From Noviherbaspirillum aridicola (GTDB taxonomy: Bacteria > Pseudomonadota > Gammaproteobacteria > Burkholderiales > Burkholderiaceae_D), in NCBI RefSeq assembly GCF_019656455.1, contig NZ_BPMK01000001.1, positions 310,001-374,000 on the forward strand: 64,000 nucleotides of DNA, written 5' to 3'. Under the pieces are notes generated by a model. It was given only the letters and a program-made list of their open reading frames with translations. It searched no databases and was not told the DNA's origin. This document shows, in pieces, positions 16,356-25,083 of this stretch; position 1 is the stretch's first letter; the number at the start of each line of letters is the position of its first letter. The translations under genes were made by a program, and so were the position numbers.

Positions 16356-16934
16356 ATGAAAAACGTATCCGCACTCTTCGCCGCTCTCGCCCTCTCCGCC
16401 GCCGTCGCCGCGCCCGCGCTGGCCGCGCCGCAGACCTTCGTACTCGACAACTCGCACAGCTTCCCGCGCTTCTCGTACAGCCACTTCGGCTACTCGACGC
16501 AGATGTCGCGCTTCAACAAGACCACCGGCAAGGTCGTGTTCGACGCCGCCGCCAGGACCGGCTCCGTCGATATCGTGATCGACACGAAGTCGGTCGACAC
16601 CGGCTTTGCGACCTTCGATGAGCACATCCAGGGCGAGGATTTCCTCGACACCGCCAAGTATCCGACCGCCAGCTTCAAGTCGACCAGGGTCGTGTTCGAA
16701 GGCGACAAGCCGTCGAAGATCGAAGGCAACCTGACGCTTAAGGGCGTCACCAAGCCGGTCACCCTGACCGTGACCAGCTTCCAGGCCATGCCGCATCCGA
16801 TGCTGAAGAAAGATGCGATCGGCGCGAACGCTTTCACCGTGGTCAAGCGTTCCGAATTCAACGCCGGCAAGTACGCGCCGTACGTCGGCGACGAAGTGCG
16901 CATCGATATCGCGCTCGAAGCGATCAAGGAATAA
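16356..16934 (+). CDS. YceI family periplasmic lipid-binding protein (second copy)
   Basis: 192 residues with signal peptide MKNVSALFAALALSAAVAAPALA. It carries the fuller family signature: FVLDNSHSFPRFSYSHFGYSTQMSRFNKTTGKVVFD, VDIVIDTKSVDTGFATFDEHIQGEDFLDTAKYPTASFKS, GNLTLKGVTKPVTLTV. Compared with its neighbour it is clearly a paralogue, not a recent duplicate. Third gene of the cybB-yceI-yceI unit, which ends at a bidirectional terminator. Confidence 0.92.
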   Translation: MKNVSALFAALALSAAVAAPALAAPQTFVLDNSHSFPRFSYSHFGYSTQMSRFNKTTGKVVFDAAARTGSVDIVIDTKSVDTGFATFDEHIQGEDFLDTAKYPTASFKSTRVVFEGDKPSKIEGNLTLKGVTKPVTLTVTSFQAMPHPMLKKDAIGANAFTVVKRSEFNAGKYAPYVGDEVRIDIALEAIKE

Positions 16935-16963
16935 GGAGGCAGCGTCCCGCTAGCCTTTGGGCG

Positions 16964-16998
16964 AAAAAAAACCCCGTCCGAAGACGGGGTCGTTATTT
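16964..16998. terminator. Bidirectional intrinsic terminator
   Basis: ACCCCGTC (16971-16978) and GACGGGGT (16983-16990) form an 8-bp stem with a CGAA loop (UUCG on the minus strand). Eight A's on the left give a strong U-tract for minus-strand transcripts ending at the lipoprotein gene. The right flank (CGTTATTT) is weaker for the yceI operon. Confidence 0.85.
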
Positions 16999-17008
16999 GC
17001 GCTTTGGA

Positions 17009-18802
17009 TCAGGGCCGAACGACGCTGATGACGTAGAAGTGCCCCTGGTAGCCGTCGGTGGGCGACGTGGGCCCGCTGTTCGTCGCGACCGAGAGTCCCA
17101 GGCCGTTGACCATCAGCTGATTCATGCCTGGCGCACCGCTTGCCGGAGCACGGCTTCTCCATCCGTTGAACGGGCTGTTGATAGTAAGGATGTCCTCGCG
17201 GCCGTCACTGGTACGCCTGCGCTTGAACGAATTTGCGCTAAGCGTCTCGATGACGGTCGTACCGTCCGACCCGATGTTTTCGGTTACGTTGACAGTCGGC
17301 GGAGTCGACTGGACCAGCGTACGACGGATCTGTGTCAGGTCCCAGTACTTCGACTCGGTCGTGCTCACCGCGGGAAGGCTGAGAGTCTGCACACGGGTGG
17401 CGACGATAACGCTGCGCTCCACGCTGGCGTCGGTGGCGCCTTCCGGATTGGTGGTGCCGAACAGCACAACGCTGCCGTTCGGCGCCTTGTACGCATAAAC
17501 CGGGACGGTGAACGTGCCATCGGTCAGATTGAAACCGCCATCCGTCCGGCCTACGATCGATGTCGGCGCCTCGTCGTCCGGTGCGCAAGAACCGTCCGGC
17601 GCATATTCGCAGATCGCCACGCTGCCGGCCGCATTCAGCCCAAGCTTGCCATAAAAATGGTCGAACTCACCCAGCGAATTTTCAAGCGGCGAGACACCCG
17701 ATTGCACGAAGTTCCATTCGCCCTCGACGTTCGCGAGAGCGTGAGCCTGGACCGGGAAGATGTATCCGACCGTCGCAGTGTTTCTCGTTGTATTGCGAGC
17801 AGTGTACGCACCGACGCCGGAACGGCCGATAACGATATCGTAGGTAACGTTTTCGCCAGCAGTGTTCGGGCCAGCGGCGGTGAAACGGCAGGCGTCGGTC
17901 GACGATTTGGTGATCGGGAATATCTTGGTCGCCTTGTCGGGGCTGAACCAGCCAGGATTGTCCTTGTTGAAATCGAGGTAGGCCACCCGCGTACGCCCGA
18001 AGTAATCGATCGTCCGGTATTTGCCGGACAACGCGGAGGGACAGCCTTCCAGCGCACCGCTGCTGACGCCGTTCATCACATCCTTCAGGGTCACTGTGTC
18101 GCTATCCGTGGCTGAGCTGGTCGCGGAGGCGGCCACTTGCGCAACAACCTGCGGCAGCGTTTCAATGGACACCTTTTCCTTCAGCGCATCCAGCGCCTTG
18201 TCGTAGTCGTTGCCGGCATTCGGTGCGGACGGTGTAGCGGCAACCAGCGTTGTCTTGAACGGGTCGATGCTGCCGAGATCGATACCGGTTGCCTCCTTAA
18301 GCGCCGTCACGACCGCCGTCGTGGCCGCAGTCAGGTCGGCGGAGGATATCTGCGTGCCCGAGTTGAATGAAGCGAACAAGTCGGAGGGGATTGCTGCGGC
18401 CAGCTTTGCGACGATCAGCTCGGTGAGCGGAGTAACGTTGGCGATGGCGGCAATGTTATTGCCGGACGCCGTGCCGGCTTCAGTAATCGAGTGCAGCTTG
18501 ATTTCAGTGCCGTCCACGGTCCCGGAGACTTCGATCATGCACGGGAGGACGCCATCAGTGATGGAAACGGTATAACTCCCGCTTGCGCCTGTGGTCGCCG
18601 TACCGGTACCAGACGAGCACTTCACGATAACCGCTCCTCCCGACATTGCCAGGCCGGTAGCCGCCGTGCCGGAGAGCGTCAGGGTCCTGGCGGGTGCGGT
18701 AGCCCCTCCGCCGCTCGCAGTATTGCTCCCGCCGCCGCCGCACCCTGCAACAGCCAGTGCCGTCACGCACGCCGCCGTCATTCTCTTCATCTCAAATTGC
18801 AT
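17009..18802 (-). CDS. Large Ser/Thr-rich surface lipoprotein, unknown function
   Basis: 597 residues with a lipobox signal peptide (MTAACVTALAVAGCGGGG). The Cys is followed by a Gly/Ser/Ala linker, then a carboxypeptidase-regulatory-like domain (LTLSGTAATGLAMSGGAVIVKCSSGTG.. and SGSYTVSITDG). The remainder, rich in Thr, Ala and Asn (AIANVTPLTELIVAKLAAAIPSDLFASF), resembles Burkholderiales lipoproteins of unknown role. GGAGGCGGC precedes the ATG. It is divergent from the LuxR gene at 19061 with an FNR box and a palindrome in between, so oxygen-responsive expression is likely. It ends at the terminator at 16964. Confidence 0.75.
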   Translation of the reverse strand: MQFEMKRMTAACVTALAVAGCGGGGSNTASGGGATAPARTLTLSGTAATGLAMSGGAVIVKCSSGTGTATTGASGSYTVSITDGVLPCMIEVSGTVDGTEIKLHSITEAGTASGNNIAAIANVTPLTELIVAKLAAAIPSDLFASFNSGTQISSADLTAATTAVVTALKEATGIDLGSIDPFKTTLVAATPSAPNAGNDYDKALDALKEKVSIETLPQVVAQVAASATSSATDSDTVTLKDVMNGVSSGALEGCPSALSGKYRTIDYFGRTRVAYLDFNKDNPGWFSPDKATKIFPITKSSTDACRFTAAGPNTAGENVTYDIVIGRSGVGAYTARNTTRNTATVGYIFPVQAHALANVEGEWNFVQSGVSPLENSLGEFDHFYGKLGLNAAGSVAICEYAPDGSCAPDDEAPTSIVGRTDGGFNLTDGTFTVPVYAYKAPNGSVVLFGTTNPEGATDASVERSVIVATRVQTLSLPAVSTTESKYWDLTQIRRTLVQSTPPTVNVTENIGSDGTTVIETLSANSFKRRRTSDGREDILTINSPFNGWRSRAPASGAPGMNQLMVNGLGLSVATNSGPTSPTDGYQGHFYVISVVRP

Positions 18803-18885
18803 GCCGCCTCCCTGCTGGTTGATAGGCAGACGGGCGATTTCTCTGTTAGGTCGCCCGCCCGGATTTCATTTTCTTCGGGCAATTA

Positions 18886-18899
18886 TTGATTTCGATCAA
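18886..18899. promoter_or_regulatory. FNR/Anr box (perfect consensus)
   Basis: TTGAT-TTCG-ATCAA matches the FNR consensus TTGATnnnnATCAA in all ten defined positions. It lies 84 bp upstream of the lipoprotein start and 162 bp upstream of the LuxR start. Confidence 0.75.
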
Positions 18900-18908
18900 T
18901 TCGCAGTC

Positions 18909-18928
18909 CATTCCCCAATTGGGGAATG
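18909..18928. promoter_or_regulatory. Perfect 20-bp palindrome, candidate LuxR-type operator
   Basis: CATTCCCC-AATT-GGGGAATG is self-complementary over its full length. It sits between a LuxR-type regulator (plus) and the lipoprotein it may control (minus). Architecture (8-bp arms, 4-bp centre, C-rich then G-rich) matches the repeat at 43208-43227 upstream of the other LuxR gene. Confidence 0.65.
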
Positions 18929-19060
18929 CGCGCCGGTCGAGCGGCAGGCATATGACCGCGAGCACTTTCAAGAATGACAATTTACGCGATCAATTCCCAT
19001 GAGGGCCTTGCAGTGCGATACTCGTTGCACAAGTGGAATAATCGCGTGGAGGCCGCACCG

Positions 19061-20230
19061 ATGGACCTGTCCGACCGAGCTCTCGAACGACTCATCACAA
19101 AAGCGTATGAGGAGATGGAGTCGCGGATTGAGTGGCGCGGCTTCTATGAAGAATTGACGACTACGATCGGCGCCAAGTCGATCCACATGCTCGGCATCGA
19201 CAAGCGCCACGGCACCCTCTCCTACAGCGACGGCGCCAATCTGCCGGTGCAGGGCGAACTGGCCTACATGCAGCGGTATCGTTTCATCGATCCGCGCCTG
19301 GAAATCATCCTGCAACGTCCCGTCTATGAATGGCTGCATTGCCACGAGGTGCTCGACGAAGACTTCGTCGCGAAAAACCCGTTCTATCAGGAGTTCCTGA
19401 TTCCGTATGACCGTCGTTATCTGACCGCTTGCAAGGTGGTCGACAGCAGCGACGCGATCCTGATTCTCGCCGTGATGCGGGGAGCGGCCGAGGGTCCGCT
19501 GCCTCCGGAATCGGTTGCCTTTCTCGACCGGCTGATGCCGCATCTTGCCCGCGCCTGCCGCCTCGGCGTGAAGAACTTCATCTATTCCACGCAGGCGCTG
19601 GTCGGGCATACGCTGGTCAGCAAGCTGCGCCAGCCGGTCGTGCTGATGTCGAGCGCGGGCGAGGTCGTGCACATCAACGAGTCGGCACAGCGCCTGTTGC
19701 GTCAGACCCGCCTGGTGCGCATCGAGGCGGGGAAGCTGTGTCTGCCGGCCCCTCAGCAGGACGAACTGCTCGGCAAGTGCATGGCACTGGAGCAGGCCCT
19801 GAAGTCGGCGGATGACACCGCCCCCGCCGCGCCACGCTTCCATACCCTGCCGGTGATCGACAGCTGCCCCGGCGAGGGCGGCCGCGACGAACGTCTCTAT
19901 ACCTTCTTCAGCATGCTCGCGCCGCAGGATGTGATGGGCAGCTTCGGACTGCGTCCGATCGTGATGCTGTTTTTCTATCACCCGATGTCCGCGCCGGGCA
20001 TCGACTCCGACCTGCTCTATGCCGCCTTCGGACTCACGCCCGCCGAGTGCAGGGTGGCCACGCTGCTGGCCGAAGGGCTGGCGCTCAAGGAAATCGCGGA
20101 CGCGCTCGGCACCCGGCACGATACGGTGCGCAAGCAGCTGCGCGCGATCTATCAAAAGACCTCGACCAACCGCCAGCCCGACCTGATCCGCCTGCTGCTT
20201 CACTTGCCGCATAACGTCGTCGACAGCTGA
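19061..20230 (+). CDS. LuxR family transcriptional regulator
   Basis: 389 residues from the ATG at 19061 (GGAGGCCGCACCG upstream); an ATG at 18974 in the same frame would overlap the regulatory sites. The C-terminal GerE-type HTH is visible: LTPAECRVATLLAEGLALKEIADALGTRHDTVRKQLRAIYQKTSTNRQPDLIRLLL. The N-terminal two thirds hold a sensor part with a PAS/GAF-like mid-section (VVLMSSAGEVVHINESAQRLL) and no receiver domain, so it is a single-component regulator with unknown ligand. Divergent from the lipoprotein gene; probably autoregulated through the palindrome at 18909. Confidence 0.85.
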   Translation: MDLSDRALERLITKAYEEMESRIEWRGFYEELTTTIGAKSIHMLGIDKRHGTLSYSDGANLPVQGELAYMQRYRFIDPRLEIILQRPVYEWLHCHEVLDEDFVAKNPFYQEFLIPYDRRYLTACKVVDSSDAILILAVMRGAAEGPLPPESVAFLDRLMPHLARACRLGVKNFIYSTQALVGHTLVSKLRQPVVLMSSAGEVVHINESAQRLLRQTRLVRIEAGKLCLPAPQQDELLGKCMALEQALKSADDTAPAAPRFHTLPVIDSCPGEGGRDERLYTFFSMLAPQDVMGSFGLRPIVMLFFYHPMSAPGIDSDLLYAAFGLTPAECRVATLLAEGLALKEIADALGTRHDTVRKQLRAIYQKTSTNRQPDLIRLLLHLPHNVVDS

Positions 20231-20236
20231 TCCCCA

Positions 20237-20266
20237 CGGCGCCGCGGTGCCGGTGTGGTTTTTTTG
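20237..20266 (+). terminator. Intrinsic terminator of the LuxR gene
   Basis: A GC stem formed by CGGCGC (20237-20242) and GTGCCG (20247-20252), extendable with outer CCAC/GTGG pairing, is followed by a seven-T run at 20259-20265. Confidence 0.55.
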
Positions 20267-20405
20267 CGACCGGCGCCGGCCGGGGCGCTAACATCGTTAT
20301 AATTGCTTTCCGGCAATTGTCGGCCGCCGGCCCGCATCGGTGATGCCTGCTTTCCCTCCTCAACTTTCAGTGCCGTGTCGGCAGCGGCACACCTCAATCG
20401 CCCGT

Positions 20406-21968
20406 ATGAAATTCAGCAACCTGAAGGTCGCCACCAAACTCTGGCTGTCGGTCGCCCTGTTTATCGTTCTGTTGATCGTCAATCTCGTGCTTGCGGGCGC
20501 GCGCACCGCCGAGGTCCGCGGTAAATCCGAGCAGCTCACGCTCAATAGCCTGGAAAAGGTCAAGCTGGTCGCCCAGTGGGCCGGACTGGCGGAAACGGTC
20601 GGCGCGCGCATGAGCGCGATCGTCCTCAGCGGCAGCCCGGAGCTGGCAGAAGCCTTCAAGGACCTCAATGCGAAGGACCAGGCACGCATCGCCGAGATCC
20701 AGAAACAGGTGGAAACCTTCGCCAGCACCGATGAAGAGCGGCGCCAGCTCGCAAAGATCGCCGACAAGCGCGGCGTGGTCCTCGGCCTGCTGCGCAAGCT
20801 GGGCGAGCTCAGGGCGGCGGGCAACAGCGCCGAGGCCGACAGCCTGTACATGCAGCAGCTCACGCCCGCCATGAGCGAGTACATGGGCGCGCTGCAGGAA
20901 CAGGTCGCGCTGCAGGAAGAGATCACGAAGAAGCTGCGCAAGGAGCTGACGACAGAAACCGCCAGCGTCATGCAGATCTCGATCTTCTTCATCATCGCCA
21001 TCATCATCGGCGCACTGATCGGCGCCCATTTCCTGATCCGGTCGATCCGCAATCCCCTGCAGCAGGCCGCAGGCATGGCCAACCGCATCGCCAACGGCGA
21101 CCTCAGCCCGCGCAAGCCGGAACTGCGCGCGGACGAGTTCGGCGACCTGCTGCGCGCGCTCGCGGCAATGCGCGACGCGCTCGGCACGCTGGTGGCCCAG
21201 GTTCGCAGCGGCTCGGAAAGCGTGGTCGCGGCTTCGTCGGAAATCGCCGCCGGCAATCTCGACCTGTCCAACCGCACCGAGCAGCAGGCGGCCACGATCG
21301 AAGAAACCGCGTCGACCATGGAAGAGCTGCTGGCACGCGTGCGGCAGAACGCCGACAACGCCTGCAACGCCAACAGCCTGGCAAGCGCCGCCTCGGAAGT
21401 GGCAAGCAAGGGCGGCGCGGTGGTGAGCCAGGTGGTCGACACCATGGGCAGCATCAACGAATCGTCGCGCAAGGCGGTGGACATCATCACCGTCATCGAC
21501 GGCATCGCCTTCCAGACCAATATCCTGGCACTCAACGCGGCGGTCGAAGCCGCGCGCGCTGGCGAGCAGGGCCGCGGCTTCGCGGTGGTGGCGGCGGAAG
21601 TCCGCAGCCTCGCCCAGCGCTCGGCCAGCGCGGCCCGGGAAATCAAGGCGCTGATCGGCGCTTCGGTCGAGAACGCCGAGGCCGGCGCCCGCCTGGTGGA
21701 TCAGGCCGGCGCCACGATGCACGAGATCGTCGACAGCGTGGCGCGCGTCACGCAGGTGATCAACGAGATTTCGCGCGCCAGCCAGGAGCAGGCGGCCAAT
21801 ATCGAACAGGTCAACCGCGCGGTCACGCAGATGGATGAGGCGACCCAGCAGAACGCGGCACTGGTGGAACAGGCGAGCGCGGCCTCGCAGTCGATGAATC
21901 AGCAGGCGCGGGCGCTGGCGGAAGCGGTCAGCGTGTTCAAGACCGGCGACGAGGCGGCGCGCGCCTGA
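20406..21968 (+). CDS. Methyl-accepting chemotaxis protein
   Basis: 520 residues. TM1 ([20 protein letters not shown]) is followed by a periplasmic four-helix-bundle sensor (about 35-190) rich in Glu/Lys helices, TM2 ([21 protein letters not shown]), a HAMP domain ([19 protein letters not shown]) and the cytoplasmic signalling hairpin with the invariant tip [37 protein letters not shown]. Methylation helices carry Glu/Gln pairs ([16 protein letters not shown]). No CheR-docking pentapeptide at the C-terminus. It signals to CheA/CheW; the ligand is unknown. The ATG at 20406 was chosen because TM1 follows directly. Stands alone, without che genes. Confidence 0.93.
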   Translation: MKFSNLKVATKLWLSVALFIVLLIVNLVLAGARTAEVRGKSEQLTLNSLEKVKLVAQWAGLAETVGARMSAIVLSGSPELAEAFKDLNAKDQARIAEIQKQVETFASTDEERRQLAKIADKRGVVLGLLRKLGELRAAGNSAEADSLYMQQLTPAMSEYMGALQEQVALQEEITKKLRKELTTETASVMQISIFFIIAIIIGALIGAHFLIRSIRNPLQQAAGMANRIANGDLSPRKPELRADEFGDLLRALAAMRDALGTLVAQVRSGSESVVAASSEIAAGNLDLSNRTEQQAATIEETASTMEELLARVRQNADNACNANSLASAASEVASKGGAVVSQVVDTMGSINESSRKAVDIITVIDGIAFQTNILALNAAVEAARAGEQGRGFAVVAAEVRSLAQRSASAAREIKALIGASVENAEAGARLVDQAGATMHEIVDSVARVTQVINEISRASQEQAANIEQVNRAVTQMDEATQQNAALVEQASAASQSMNQQARALAEAVSVFKTGDEAARA

Positions 21969-22114
21969 GCGCTGCCGGCGGGCGGGCGCCCTGCCCGCCT
22001 CGCGCGCGGTATCCGGAACCTTCATCCCGCGCAGGCATCTTCCATTGCATAGACAATGCCGCGCCCGCCCGCTTCTCCGCAGGCCGCCGCACGCCCGCTC
22101 ACATCCGCCACAGC

Positions 22115-23338
22115 ATGAGAAGCCCGCTCGCCGAATACCCCGCCTTTCGCAATTTCTTCATCAGCCGCTTCACCACGACGATGGCCAGCCAGATGATGAT
22201 GGTGGTGGTGGCCTGGCAGATGTACGACCTGACCAACAGCGCCTACGATCTCGGCATGGTGGGCCTGGCGCAATTCCTGCCGGCGCTGGCGCTGGCGCTC
22301 GTCACCGGCCAGGTCGCGGACCGCTTCGACCGGCGGCGGGTGCTGGCATGCTGCCTGGCCGGGCAATTGCTGGTGAGCGCGCTGCTCATCGGCGGCACGC
22401 TCGGCGGCTGGCTCAATCGGGAATTCATCCTGCTCGCCTCGGTGGTGCTGGGCACGGCCAAGGCCTTTCAAATGCCGACGCAGCAGGCACTCGGGCCGCT
22501 GCTGGTACCGCCTTCCGTGTTGCCGCGCGCGCTCGCGGTCAACTCCGCCGCCACCCAGTTCGCCATCATCATCGGCCCGGCAGCGGGCGGCTTCCTGTAC
22601 GTCGCCGGCGCGCCCGTGGTGTATGCGACGTCCGCCGTGCTTTTTATGTTGGCGATCGTGGCCACGCTGCTGATCCGCGTCGAGCGCCCGCCCGCGCCGC
22701 GTGAAAAGGTGAGTCTTGAAACGCTGTTTGCCGGCATCGGCTTCATCTGGCGCCGCAAGGAAGTGCTCGGCGCCATCTCGCTCGACCTGTTCGCCGTTCT
22801 GCTCGGTGGCGCGACCGCGCTGCTGCCCATCTTCGCCCGCGACATCCTGCACGTCGGCCCCTGGGGTCTCGGCGTGCTGCGTGCCGCGCCGGCCGTCGGC
22901 GCGCTGCTGGTATCGCTCTATCTCGCGCGCAGGCCGATTCAGCGCAGGGTGGGCAAGGTAATGTTCGGCGCGGTCGCGCTTTACGGCGTGGCGACGCTGG
23001 TGTTCGCGCTGTCCACATCGTTCTGGCTGTCGCTCGCGGCGCTCGCGCTCACGGGCGCCTTCGACATGGTCAGCGTGGTGATCCGGCAGTCGCTGGTACA
23101 GCTCGACACGCCGGATGCAATGCGCGGCAGGGTGAGCGCGGTCAATGCCATCTTCATCGGCGCCTCCAACCAGCTCGGGGAATTCGAATCGGGGGTGACG
23201 GCCGCCTGGCTGGGACCGGTGGGTTCGGTGCTGCTCGGCGGTGCCGGCACGCTGCTCATCGTCGCCGCATGGATGAAGCTGTTTCCATCGCTGACGGCTC
23301 GCGAGCGCCTCGGCGCCGGCATGGAAGCGGCGCGTTGA
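22115..23338 (+). CDS. MFS transporter, EntS-like
   Basis: 407 residues, 10-12 membrane helices. Starts YPAFRNFFISRFTTTMASQMMMVVVAWQMYDLTNSAYDLGMVGLAQFLP and carries motif A as TGQVADRFDRRRVL, the pattern of the EntS/DHA3 family that exports siderophores or macrolide-like compounds. The substrate is unknown and no siderophore genes are near. The ATG at 22115 fits the family N-terminus. The downstream hypothetical gene is convergent, 4 bp away. Confidence 0.88.
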   Translation: MRSPLAEYPAFRNFFISRFTTTMASQMMMVVVAWQMYDLTNSAYDLGMVGLAQFLPALALALVTGQVADRFDRRRVLACCLAGQLLVSALLIGGTLGGWLNREFILLASVVLGTAKAFQMPTQQALGPLLVPPSVLPRALAVNSAATQFAIIIGPAAGGFLYVAGAPVVYATSAVLFMLAIVATLLIRVERPPAPREKVSLETLFAGIGFIWRRKEVLGAISLDLFAVLLGGATALLPIFARDILHVGPWGLGVLRAAPAVGALLVSLYLARRPIQRRVGKVMFGAVALYGVATLVFALSTSFWLSLAALALTGAFDMVSVVIRQSLVQLDTPDAMRGRVSAVNAIFIGASNQLGEFESGVTAAWLGPVGSVLLGGAGTLLIVAAWMKLFPSLTARERLGAGMEAAR

Positions 23339-23342
23339 TGCG

Positions 23343-23609
23343 CTACCTGTTCTTCGGCCACATCGGCACCTGGCCGGTGCCGTGGCTGACATAGTTATCG
23401 TAGGCGGAGATGACCATCGCGGCCACCAGGCCGACCAGTACCGCCGCCACCGCGATCGCCACTGCCCATCTTGCCCATGTGTTGCGCGGGTTGCGTCCGG
23501 CCCCGGCCATCGGATCGTCGCCGTCCGCCCCGCCGTATTCCGAGTACAGCATTTTTTCTCCATCGGGCGGAGAATCCGCCCCCCTCTTCGCACGCTTGTT
23601 CTCAGTCAT
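23343..23609 (-). CDS. Small single-span membrane protein
   Basis: 88 residues from the ATG at 23609 (GGGGAAAC upstream). A charged cytoplasmic N-terminus (MTENKRAKRGADSPPDGEKMLYSEYGG) leads to one membrane helix (WAVAIAVAAVLVGLVAAMVISAY) and a short tail. It is not recognised as a known family; no conserved motif is visible. Convergent with the EntS-like gene. Codon use is like its neighbours, and the helix plus ribosome site support a real gene. Confidence 0.6.
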   Translation of the reverse strand: MTENKRAKRGADSPPDGEKMLYSEYGGADGDDPMAGAGRNPRNTWARWAVAIAVAAVLVGLVAAMVISAYDNYVSHGTGQVPMWPKNR

Positions 23610-23783
23610 GTTTCCCCGCTTTGGGCGGCCGCTTTCCGGCACCCGGCGTGATCCGATCCGAAGGGGACTTCGGACCGCTCTAGAAATCATAACGTTCTAA
23701 AATTTGCGGCGAGTCTAACCAATTTCCGGCCGGCGGGCAAAGGGATTTGCCGCCGGGCGATGCGAAAAGCGGGGAATTAACGG

Positions 23784-24353
23784 TCAGCGCGACTGGCGCG
23801 ATGACAGGCCGGCCGGACCGGGCAGGAAATTCAGGAGGCCCTTGACCGTGTAGATCACGACCAGCGTGCCGAGCAGGTCGCCGAGCACCATGACGAAGAA
23901 ACCGGTTCCGACCGGGTCTCCGTTGAGCAGCAGCCACGCATGATGCAGGAGGGGACTGGCGACGGAATAGCAGACGCTGAGAAAGAGCAGGCGCGCGGGC
24001 GTCAGGTTGGACAGGGATGCCTGCAGGCCGTACACCAGCTGGGCAAGCCTGTAGACGAGATAGGGGGCGGCGGCGGAGGCGATGCCGCCGGCGAAGGACC
24101 GCAGCGGATCATCCGGGAAGAAATAAAAAACGCAGGTCAGCCACGACGCGAATAAAATACCGACTGCCCCGGCGCCGCCGAAAAGCAGCGTGCAAAGCAG
24201 GCGCATGCCGGCGGGCAGGTAGATCCAGTTCATCCCCCGGATGAACTCGAACGTGGCGCTGTTGAAAAGCCACTCGTTGATGACAAATACAAGCAGGAAC
24301 AGGAAGGCGGAAAAAACGACGAGACCGGCCTTCCATCGCAGATCTGAAAACAT
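23784..24353 (-). CDS. Integral membrane protein, MASE1-like
   Basis: 189 residues, about five membrane helices (near residues 8-28, 45-70, 88-105, 120-140 and 155-175). The pattern NWIYLPAGMRLLCTLLFGGAGAVGILFASW resembles MASE1-type sensory membrane domains, but no GGDEF, kinase or PAS domain follows; the protein stops after GLLNFLPGPAGLSSRQSR. A stand-alone sensor or ion-related role cannot be told from sequence. Divergent from the winged-helix gene at 24428. Confidence 0.6.
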   Translation of the reverse strand: MFSDLRWKAGLVVFSAFLFLLVFVINEWLFNSATFEFIRGMNWIYLPAGMRLLCTLLFGGAGAVGILFASWLTCVFYFFPDDPLRSFAGGIASAAAPYLVYRLAQLVYGLQASLSNLTPARLLFLSVCYSVASPLLHHAWLLLNGDPVGTGFFVMVLGDLLGTLVVIYTVKGLLNFLPGPAGLSSRQSR

Positions 24354-24427
24354 GACATACGCCCCGTGTCGGCCTGATGCCCGAAAGAGTTTCGCGGAAT
24401 GATATCAGCACGTACCGGGGCAGCCGG

Positions 24428-24784
24428 ATGGCAATGAAAAAAACGCGACCCGCCGACATCTATCTTCGTTTCCTCAATCTCGCCGAGGCATTGCGCGGCC
24501 TGCCCGCCCTGCCCGCTCTCGACCCGCTCGAGGAAAGGATCCTGAGCCTGATCGCGCAGGCGAACCAGAAAATGGACAGGCTGTCCGTGCGCGACATGAT
24601 GGCCAACGACCAGCTCGGTTCTCCCGCGACCATACACGGCAGGCTCAAGTCGATGCGCAGCAAGGGCTGGATCATGCTGGTCGATACCGAGGATGCGCGA
24701 CGCAAGCAGATCGAGCTGACGACCGAAGCGCTGGCGCATTTCGACAGGCTTTCGAAATGCATGCTCAAGGCAACCAAGGGCTGA
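24428..24784 (+). CDS. Winged-helix (MarR-like) DNA-binding protein
   Basis: 118 residues from the ATG at 24428 (another ATG two codons later). A helical lead (DIYLRFLNLAEALRGLPALPALDPLEERILSLIAQANQK) is followed by a helix-turn-helix and wing: LSVRDMMANDQLGSPATIHGRLKSMRSKGWIMLVDTEDARRKQIELTTEALAHFDRLSKCM. This is the MarR-type core (first half of the HTH, recognition helix GSPATIHGRLKSM, wing with D-x-R). Likely a dimeric local regulator. It precedes the MbcA/ParS-like gene by 38 bp. Confidence 0.7.
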   Translation: MAMKKTRPADIYLRFLNLAEALRGLPALPALDPLEERILSLIAQANQKMDRLSVRDMMANDQLGSPATIHGRLKSMRSKGWIMLVDTEDARRKQIELTTEALAHFDRLSKCMLKATKG

Positions 24785-24822
24785 ACGGGACAGGCCGGCA
24801 ATTTCTTCAGACGGAGACAATC

Positions 24823-25068
24823 ATGAGCAAGGATGACCAGCCGTCGCCGCAGGGACTCGGCGCACTGCAGGCGAGGTTTCAGGAGCAGTCGCGCAAGGCC
24901 CAGGCCTATTACGCGGTGATGCACAGGATGCGGCAGCTTGCGGGAAGCGATGAGGCCGCCAGCGCATGGATGGAACAGGCGCTGCCGGCCTTCGACGGCA
25001 AGACACCCGCGCAGATGGTCAGCGAAAACCGCGCGGACGAGCTGCTGAACTACATCGAGTCGCTCTGA
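24823..25068 (+). CDS. MbcA/ParS-like (DUF2384-type) small protein
   Basis: 81 residues. The last 35 (SDEAASAWMEQALPAFDGKTPAQMVSENRADELLNYIESL, shown here in two parts by motif: AxxWMEQALPAFDGKTPAQM and the ELLNYIESL tail) fit the antitoxin toxin-binding domain that pairs with RES toxins, but the usual N-terminal Xre-like HTH is absent and no RES toxin gene is adjacent. ACGGAGACAATC gives a good ribosome site. It is an orphan domain protein of uncertain role, perhaps co-transcribed with the winged-helix gene. Confidence 0.5.
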   Translation: MSKDDQPSPQGLGALQARFQEQSRKAQAYYAVMHRMRQLAGSDEAASAWMEQALPAFDGKTPAQMVSENRADELLNYIESL

Positions 25069-25083
25069 GGACGGCCGGGACGG

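Noticed and set aside
21977-21999. GGCGGGC / GCCCGCC inverted repeat after the chemoreceptor
   Set aside because: No U-run and G/C-only stem in GC-rich DNA; too weak to call a terminator.
20394-22025. Long minus-strand frames antisense to the chemoreceptor gene
   Set aside because: Shadow frames of a clear MCP with the invariant signalling tip; no ribosome site or family match on the minus strand.
22022-23593. Minus-strand 523-codon frame over the EntS-like gene
   Set aside because: It is antisense to a clear MFS transporter with motif A (TGQVADRFDRRR); no family match.
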